Assembly: GCA_964292325.1 (NCBI GenBank)
Contig: CAXYVG010000021.1
Location: 1-47,470, forward strand
DNA length: 47,470 nt
From: CTSoil-075 sp964292325
GTDB lineage: Bacteria > Bacillota > Negativicutes > DSM-13327
Reading direction: 5' to 3'
In this document: positions 42,105 through 47,470 of the stretch, piece by piece
Position numbering within the stretch: position 1 is the first letter of the stretch
Layout: every line of letters begins with the position of its first letter
The notes under the pieces: model-generated
Databases searched by the model: none
The model's input: the letters and a program-made list of their open reading frames with translations, nothing else
Told to the model about the DNA's origin: nothing
Translations under genes and position numbers: made by a program

Positions 42105-44411
42105 ATGTTTAAGATAACAAGTCTTGATGGAAATCAGCGTATGTCTACCCAGGATCTTTTAGAAGCTATCAATGAAGCAATCACAACCGGTGAAACAGAA
42201 TTTGAGATTGAGGCTTCCGGTCAACATGATATTGGTGGACCACTGTGGCATCCTGAAGGAAAAACATTAAAAATTTCGGTGAAAAATCCAGGGCAACGCG
42301 TAGGTTCTATGTGCTTAGAAGGTACGGAAATCGTTGTTGAAGGTTCGGCTTCTGCTGATGTAGGTTGGCTCAATGCTGGCGGTAAAATTGTTGTTCGGGG
42401 CGATGCTGGTGATACGGCTGCACATTGTGCTGCAGCCGGTACGATTTATATTGGTGGTCGCGCAGGTACAAGATCCGGTTCGATGATGAAGCATGATCCA
42501 TTAGATACCGCACCAGAATTTTGGATTTTGAAAAACTGCGGCAGTTTTTCCTTTGAATTTATGTCAGGTGGTATTGCGGTTGTTTGTGGCTATGATAGTG
42601 AACAATTTGAATCTATATTAGGTGATCGTTCTTGCGTAGGCATGGTAGGTGGCACTTTATATTTCCGGGGAAATGCCTCAGGAATTTCTCAAAAAGATGT
42701 GAAGATTCTAGCATTAGAAGCAGAAGATATTGCTTATCTTGATGGAAATATGAATGATTTTCTCACATCCATTGCTCGCCCTGAAATTAGAGAAGAACTT
42801 AGCAATTGGACTGAGTGGCATAAAGTAGTACCATTGACGTATGATGAACGGCCTAAAATGGCGAATGCTACTATTCAGGCATTTCGTACAGACAAGTGGA
42901 TTCCAGGCGGAATTTTCAGTGATGTATGCAAGGATAATTTTGGTGTGATTGGTCTGGTAACGACGGATCTATATCGCCAACGTGTACCAGTATGGGAAAA
43001 TGGACTCTATGCGGCACCTTGTGAATTTAACTGTCCTGCTTCGATACCTTCTCAGCTTCGTTTTAATTTACTACGAGAAGGTAAGATTGATGAGGCTTAT
43101 AAAATGGTACTCGATTATACTCCTTTTCCGGGGTCTGTATGTGGCGCAGTATGCCCTAATATTTGTATGGATGAATGTACTCGTAAAAAAGTCGATATTT
43201 CTGTACAGATTGGCAAATTGGGTACGCATTCTGTTGAAGTTACTGTACCAAAGGCTGAAAATAAAACAGGTAAAAAAGTGGCGATTATCGGTGGTGGTGC
43301 TGCAGGACTTACAGCAGCATGGCAATTAACTCGTCTAGGTCATGAAGTAACGGTATTTGAAGCGGATGAACGTATGGGTGGTAAAATGGAGCAGGTTATA
43401 CCACGTTCACGTTTACCACAAAAAACCTTGAGTACTGAGCTGAAACGAATTGAAGATATGGGAGTTGTATTTAAAACAAATACAATAGTTGATAAACAAA
43501 AATTCGTAGAAATCAGAGACCAGCATGATGCTGTTTTAGTAGCTACTGGCGGACATATAGGCCGCGTATTCCCTTGGCCTGGTAATGAACGTCTTATCAA
43601 GGGAATTGATTTCCTAAAAGCAGTCAATAAGGGCAAGAACCCTCCTGTTGGGAAACGTGTGATTGTAATTGGCTGTGGTAATTCAGGAATGGATGCTGCT
43701 GTTGGAGCTTATCAGATGGGGGCAGAAGAGGTAACCTGTATTGATGTTCAACGTCCGGCAGCTGATGCGATCGAAATTGAACATGTTGAAGAATTGGGTG
43801 GTAAAATCTTATGGCCAGTATTCACACAGGAAATCACTGAGAAAGGTATTATCACGAAAAACGGTGAATTAATTCCTGCAGATACTGTCATTATCAATGT
43901 TGGTGATATGCCAGACCTTGAATTTTTACCAGAAGGTATTGCGTTAGAACGCGGTCATTTAAAACCGGGTGCTAATTATGAAATTGCTGATGGTGTCTAC
44001 ACCGCAGGCGATACGGTGAAACCAGGAAGATTGGTAGATGCGATTGGTGCAGCTGGCGAAGCTGCTTTGGCAGTCGATACCTATTTGACAGGGAATGTCC
44101 ATGAGTCTGTAGTGAAAGCTAAAATTGATCCTAAAAGACTTAGCACAGCATATTTTGAGAAATGTCATAGCTGTGACGTTCCACAAGCAAATGAGGATCA
44201 TTTACGTTGCATTAGTTGTGGTACTTGCCGTGATTGTCATATGTGTGAAAAAGCATGTCCTGAAAATGCGATTACTCGGACGAAAAAACCAGATGGTACT
44301 TTTGAATATTCATCTGATCCGAAAAAATGTATTGGTTGTGGTATTTGTGCAGGGATGTGTCCTTGCGGTATCTGGCTAATGCATGATAATAAAGAACCAA
44401 TTCATATATAA
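42105..44411 (+). CDS. Fused GltB GXGXG domain, GltD-like FAD oxidoreductase and ferredoxin
   Basis: A 768-residue three-part protein. Residues 1-240 are the right-handed beta-helix (GXGXG) domain of GltB (WLNAGGKIVVRGDAGD, then GGRAGTRSGS). Residues 270-680 are a GltD-like oxidoreductase. It has N-terminal Fe-S cysteines (CEFNCPASIPSQ, CGAVCPNICMDEC), the FAD site VAIIGGGAAGLTAAW near residue 395 and the NAD(P)H site VIVIGCGNSGMDAAVG near 520. Residues 690-760 hold cysteine-rich ferredoxin motifs (CISCGTCRDCHMCEKAC and CIGCGICAGMC). Classical GltB keeps the GXGXG domain and GltD is separate, so this fusion is a rearrangement. It probably brings reducing power from NAD(P)H or ferredoxin. Confidence 0.9.
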   Translation: MFKITSLDGNQRMSTQDLLEAINEAITTGETEFEIEASGQHDIGGPLWHPEGKTLKISVKNPGQRVGSMCLEGTEIVVEGSASADVGWLNAGGKIVVRGDAGDTAAHCAAAGTIYIGGRAGTRSGSMMKHDPLDTAPEFWILKNCGSFSFEFMSGGIAVVCGYDSEQFESILGDRSCVGMVGGTLYFRGNASGISQKDVKILALEAEDIAYLDGNMNDFLTSIARPEIREELSNWTEWHKVVPLTYDERPKMANATIQAFRTDKWIPGGIFSDVCKDNFGVIGLVTTDLYRQRVPVWENGLYAAPCEFNCPASIPSQLRFNLLREGKIDEAYKMVLDYTPFPGSVCGAVCPNICMDECTRKKVDISVQIGKLGTHSVEVTVPKAENKTGKKVAIIGGGAAGLTAAWQLTRLGHEVTVFEADERMGGKMEQVIPRSRLPQKTLSTELKRIEDMGVVFKTNTIVDKQKFVEIRDQHDAVLVATGGHIGRVFPWPGNERLIKGIDFLKAVNKGKNPPVGKRVIVIGCGNSGMDAAVGAYQMGAEEVTCIDVQRPAADAIEIEHVEELGGKILWPVFTQEITEKGIITKNGELIPADTVIINVGDMPDLEFLPEGIALERGHLKPGANYEIADGVYTAGDTVKPGRLVDAIGAAGEAALAVDTYLTGNVHESVVKAKIDPKRLSTAYFEKCHSCDVPQANEDHLRCISCGTCRDCHMCEKACPENAITRTKKPDGTFEYSSDPKKCIGCGICAGMCPCGIWLMHDNKEPIHI

Positions 44412-44417
44412 CTTACC

Positions 44418-44457
44418 AAAGAGGGTAGTAATATTTAAGAATATTACTACCTTCTTT
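44418..44457 (+). terminator. Terminator of the glutamate synthase operon
   Basis: An 18-bp stem with one mismatch (44418-44435 and 44440-44457), loop TAAG and a T-rich 3' end. Confidence 0.9.
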
Positions 44458-44490
44458 TATAATAGGAAAATTTTATGAACTTATAAAGTG

Positions 44491-44519
44491 TTGACAGTAT
44501 TTCAGTGAAGAAATATAAT
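44491..44519 (+). promoter_or_regulatory. Promoter of first binding-protein gene
   Basis: TTGACA (44491-44496), 17 bases, TATAAT (44514-44519). About 160 bases of leader follow, without a structure I recognise. The paralogue downstream has a promoter with the same TTGACAGTAT start. Confidence 0.85.
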
Positions 44520-44688
44520 AACAATCACATACAAATATATTTTTTCAACATACATATAATTTTGAATTTTGTAAAGATGTAAACGAATTTCAAAAAGAAA
44601 AGTGTTGTGAATACGTTTGCGTGTGGTTCCTTTGCATGTCGTTTGCTTGATACTGAGATTGAAATTATAACTATGGGGAGGAATATGA

Positions 44689-45861
44689 ATGTCAAAAAAA
44701 ATGGTAGCATTTATTGGTTTATTAATTACAGCGAGCATTTTTGGCGTAATGCTTGCCGGCTGTGGATCGTCGCCAGCAGCTAATTCGAAGGAAATAGTAA
44801 TTGGCGGAAATTTTGAGTTGACGGGTGGAATTGCTAATTATGGTAAGCAAACCATGAATGGTATTCAACTAGCGTTTAAGGAAACAAATGCATCAGGTGG
44901 GGTTCTTGGCAAACAGATCAAAATGATTGTGGCTGATAATAAGTCAGAACCTTCTGAGGCTACGAATGCAACAACAAAATTGATCACACAGGATAAAGTG
45001 TCTCTGATTATGGGACCTGTTACTAGTTCAAATGTATTAGCGACCTTGCAAGTTGGTCAGGATAATAAAGTTCCGATCATGACTCCTACTGCTACGAGTA
45101 TTAAGGCTACAATTGATGATAATGGTAAGGTTAGACCTTATGCTTTCCGTAGTTGTTTTATTGATCCATTCCAAGGAACGATCATGGCAAACTTTGCAAC
45201 AAAAACTTTGAAAGTAAAAACGGCGGTTATCTATGTTGATAGCAGCTCTGATTATTCGAAAGGCTTGGCAGAATCTTTTGAAGCACAGTTTGTAAAAAAT
45301 GGTGGTATCATTTTAGGAAAAGAAGCGTTTTTGCAAAAAGATCAGGATTTTAAATCAACATTAACAAAGATCAAAGTAATGAATGCAGATACTGTTTTCA
45401 TTCCAGCTTATTATGAAGAAGTGGGTAAAATTATCAAGCAGGCTCGTGAACTTGGCATTAATACACCTTTTATTGGTACAGATGGATGGGATGATCCTAA
45501 AGTAGTAGAATTCGCTGGTGCTGCGGCGCTGAATAATACTTTCTTTAGTAATCATTACTCAGTACAAGATACAGATCCTCGTATTCAAAAATTTGTAGCT
45601 GCTTATAAAGCAGAATATGGTCAAGAGCCAAATGCTTTATCGGCTTTGGGATATGATGGAGCACTAATGGTTATTGATGCCATTAAACGTGCCAATAGTA
45701 CAGATCCAGCAAAAATTAGAGAAGCATTAGAGCAAACGAAAGATTTGCAAGTTGTAACAGGGATTATCACTTTAGATGCTAGTCATAATCCAATTAAAAG
45801 TGCTGTTGTCATCGAGATGAAAGATGGTAAGCAAATGTTTAAAGAAAAAATGAATCCGTAA
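44689..45861 (+). CDS. Branched-chain amino acid ABC transporter binding lipoprotein (LivJ/K-like), copy 1
   Basis: A 390-residue lipoprotein. The signal peptide ends in the lipobox LAGC near residue 25. The mature part is a type I periplasmic-binding fold (Peripla_BP_6): IVIGGNFELTGGIANYGKQ, then LVSLIMGPVTSSNVLA-like and IGTDGWDDPK blocks typical of Leu/Ile/Val-binding proteins. In a diderm it would be membrane-tethered in the periplasm. GGGGAGG precedes the ATG. It stands just upstream of a close paralogue and a livH permease gene. Confidence 0.88.
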   Translation: MSKKMVAFIGLLITASIFGVMLAGCGSSPAANSKEIVIGGNFELTGGIANYGKQTMNGIQLAFKETNASGGVLGKQIKMIVADNKSEPSEATNATTKLITQDKVSLIMGPVTSSNVLATLQVGQDNKVPIMTPTATSIKATIDDNGKVRPYAFRSCFIDPFQGTIMANFATKTLKVKTAVIYVDSSSDYSKGLAESFEAQFVKNGGIILGKEAFLQKDQDFKSTLTKIKVMNADTVFIPAYYEEVGKIIKQARELGINTPFIGTDGWDDPKVVEFAGAAALNNTFFSNHYSVQDTDPRIQKFVAAYKAEYGQEPNALSALGYDGALMVIDAIKRANSTDPAKIREALEQTKDLQVVTGIITLDASHNPIKSAVVIEMKDGKQMFKEKMNP

Positions 45862-45869
45862 GATGATTG

Positions 45870-45927
45870 GGCTAATTATTTCCCCATTATGTAATCAAAA
45901 ATGTACATATGAGGTGGATAATTAGCC
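45870..45927 (+). repeat. Inverted repeat after first binding-protein gene
   Basis: 10-bp arms GGCTAATTAT (45870-45879) and ATAATTAGCC (45918-45927), continued by TTCCCC facing GAGGTGG. There is no T run, so it is more likely an mRNA 3'-end stabilising hairpin than a terminator. Confidence 0.5.
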
Positions 45928-45946
45928 TAAAATCTCCCTGTAAGCA

Positions 45947-45975
45947 TTGACAGTATAATAGAATCTATCTATAAT
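45947..45975 (+). promoter_or_regulatory. Promoter of second binding-protein gene
   Basis: TTGACA (45947-45952), 17 bases, TATAAT (45970-45975). A TTATCATA/TATGATAA inverted repeat follows just downstream (about 45979-46005) and could be an operator. Confidence 0.85.
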
Positions 45976-46117
45976 AAATCTTATCATATGTATTGTATCT
46001 ATGATAAAACACAAAAACAAAATGATAGTGAAATATTGTTAATGTTGGATATTTAGAGGTGATAATTGGTATATTATATTATACTATCCTATAATAAAAA
46101 ATAAAGGGAGAAGAAAT

Positions 46118-47284
46118 ATGCAAAAATTCAAAAAATTAGCAAGTGTATTTCTAGCAGTGACGATGCTAGTAGTAGCAGCAGGATGCGGAGGTAGTCAAAG
46201 TACTTCTGATACAATCAAAATTGGTGCAAATTTAGAGATGACAGGTAATAATGCAACGTTTGGAAAATCGGCAAGTAATGGAGCATTATTGGCGATTAAG
46301 CAAGTCAATGCCAAAGGTGGCGTTATGGGTAAACAATTGAATTTGGTTGTAGCTGATAATAAAAGTGAAGCAGCTGAAGCAGCCAATTCCATGCAAAAAT
46401 TAATCACTCAGGATAAAGTGGTTGCTGTGATTGCACCAATTGCTTCTTCTAGTGTAATTGCTGGCGCACAGGTAAATCAAGATAATAAAGTGTTGGCAAT
46501 CAGTCCGACAGCATCGAATCCTAAGGTAACAGTAGATCCTGCTACGAATAAGGTTCGCGATTATATGTTTAGAGCAGCATTTATTGATCCTTTCCAAGGT
46601 TCGGTAATGGCTAATTTTGCTACCAAAACATTAAAGGCGAAAACGGCGGCTATCTATATTGATAATTCAAGTGACTATGCAAAAGGTTTAGGACAATTCT
46701 TTAAAGAGACCTTCATAAAAAATGGAGGACAAATCGTTGCTGAAGAAGCTTACTTAGCAAAAGACACAGATTTCAAAGCTACATTGACTAAAATTAAAGT
46801 TACGAATGCGGATGTAGTATTTGTTCCTGGTTATTATCAAGAAGTAGGTATGCTGATTAAACAAGCTCGTGATATTGGACTTACTATGCCGTTTCTTGGT
46901 GGTGATGGTTGGGATTCTGCTAAACTACCAGAAATCGCTGGAATTCAGGCATTAAACAATACTTTCTTTGCTAACCATTATTCACCAGATGATAACAGTG
47001 AATCTATTAAGAATTTTGTGGAAGCATATAAAAAGGAATATAATGAAACCCCTGATGCTTTCGCGGCATTATCATATGATGCTACGATGATGATTATTGA
47101 ATCGATAAAAAGAGCAAATAGCGTAGATACTGTAAAAATAAAAGATGAATTAGCAAAAACAAAAGACTATGCTGCTGTATCAGGCACCATTACTCTCAAT
47201 GAAACACATGATGCTGTGAAAAGTGCAGTTATTATTGAGATGAAGGAAGGAAAGCAGACGTTTAAGGAAAAAATTAATCCCTAG
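46118..47284 (+). CDS. Branched-chain amino acid ABC transporter binding lipoprotein (LivJ/K-like), copy 2
   Basis: A 388-residue paralogue of the gene before it, similar over the whole length (for example SDYAKGL, TLTKIKV, NADVVFVPGYY, and near-identical C-terminal FKEKINP). The lipobox is AAGC near residue 23. The ligand-binding fold is the same, but substitutions in the pocket region (GGDGWDSAK against GTDGWDDPK) leave room for a different specificity. It has its own promoter and AAAGGGAG ribosome site. A hairpin separates it from livH, which usually gives more binding protein than permease. Confidence 0.88.
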   Translation: MQKFKKLASVFLAVTMLVVAAGCGGSQSTSDTIKIGANLEMTGNNATFGKSASNGALLAIKQVNAKGGVMGKQLNLVVADNKSEAAEAANSMQKLITQDKVVAVIAPIASSSVIAGAQVNQDNKVLAISPTASNPKVTVDPATNKVRDYMFRAAFIDPFQGSVMANFATKTLKAKTAAIYIDNSSDYAKGLGQFFKETFIKNGGQIVAEEAYLAKDTDFKATLTKIKVTNADVVFVPGYYQEVGMLIKQARDIGLTMPFLGGDGWDSAKLPEIAGIQALNNTFFANHYSPDDNSESIKNFVEAYKKEYNETPDAFAALSYDATMMIIESIKRANSVDTVKIKDELAKTKDYAAVSGTITLNETHDAVKSAVIIEMKEGKQTFKEKINP

Positions 47285-47313
47285 TATAATGCTAATTAAA
47301 AAAGCAAAAGAGT

Positions 47314-47345
47314 AAAAGGGATAAGGCAACTGTCTTATCCCTTTT
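47314..47345 (+). terminator. Hairpin between binding protein and livH
   Basis: A 12-bp stem (47314-47325 and 47334-47345), AAAAGGGATAAG and its complement, ending in TTTT. It probably attenuates transcription into the permease genes. Confidence 0.8.
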
Positions 47346-47385
47346 ATGGAGTCAAAAAACAGAAATTTAATTAGGAGGCAAGGAA

Positions 47386-47470
47386 GTGGAATTTACATTT
47401 ACCCAGCAGTTCATACAGCAAATCATTAACGGCATATCCCTTGGCAGTATCTATGCACTGATTGCACTGG
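47386..47470 (+). CDS. livH: Branched-chain amino acid ABC transporter permease LivH (partial)
   Basis: Only the first 28 residues are in the window. They read FTQQFIQQIINGISLGSIYA and on, the typical start of LivH-type permeases (a short amphipathic segment followed by NGISLGSIYALIAL). The start is GTG at 47386 with AGGAGG eight bases upstream. The rest of the transporter (livM, livG, livF) presumably follows outside the window. Confidence 0.85.
   Translation, partial: MEFTFTQQFIQQIINGISLGSIYALIAL

Noticed and set aside
1..47470. CRISPR arrays, insertion sequences, prophage or tRNA genes
   Set aside because: No regularly spaced repeats, transposase motifs, terminal inverted repeats with target duplications, or cloverleaf sequences were seen in any gap.

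Overview
The window is the replication-origin region of a low-GC, probably spore-forming member of the Firmicutes. The gene set points that way: YyaC and YtaF homologues, SpoIIIE/FtsK, Noc plus ParAB, and the order rpmH-rnpA-yidD-yidC-jag-mnmE-mnmG-rsmG-noc facing dnaA-dnaN-yaaA-recF-DUF721-remB-gyrB. A clostridial or Negativicutes (Pelosinus/Sporomusa-like) bacterium fits. The genus is an inference that the sequence does not settle.

Layout. The left edge (1-300) carries the tandem promoters and leader of an rRNA operon reading left out of the window. Next come a secreted GH26-type glycoside hydrolase (+), gyrA (-), a YtaF-like membrane protein (+), a TauE/SafE exporter (-) with a divergent LysR regulator (+), ftsK/spoIIIE (-), ilvD (+), a YitT-family membrane protein (+) and gyrB (-). 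The compact leftward run remB-DUF721/DciA-recF-yaaA-dnaN-dnaA follows. DnaA boxes lie on both sides of dnaA (18.4-18.7 kb and 20.4-20.75 kb), so the origin looks bipartite. Rightward from the origin are the rpmH-to-noc genes, a leftward ankyrin membrane protein, and a leftward B12-dependent methionine synthase whose reactivation domain is a separate gene. Then come parAB with parS, a decayed cysteine desulfurase gene, DUF554, DUF4446, an M23 peptidase, a YkuS-type protein and leftward yyaC.

The right end (39.0-47.5 kb) is a nitrogen and amino-acid block. A three-gene glutamate synthase is split into an amidotransferase, an Fe-S/FMN synthase, and a GXGXG-GltD-ferredoxin fusion. It is preceded by a consensus promoter, ARG-box-like sites and an RNA leader with the conserved blocks of the ykkC family; the gene context favours the ppGpp-sensing subtype. 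Two tandem paralogous branched-chain amino acid binding lipoproteins and the start of livH follow.

Most genes run away from the origin, with replication. The head-on exceptions (GH26, ytaF-like, lysR, ilvD, yitT, ankyrin, metH pair, yyaC) are mostly bounded by strong hairpin terminators. The most interesting items are the riboswitch-controlled glutamate synthase operon, a perfect parS at the centre of a 48-bp palindrome, the cysteine desulfurase remnant, a long dyad in the dnaA-dnaN gap, a structured ilvD leader that could hide its ribosome binding site, and a DUF721 protein with a zinc-ribbon-like tail.
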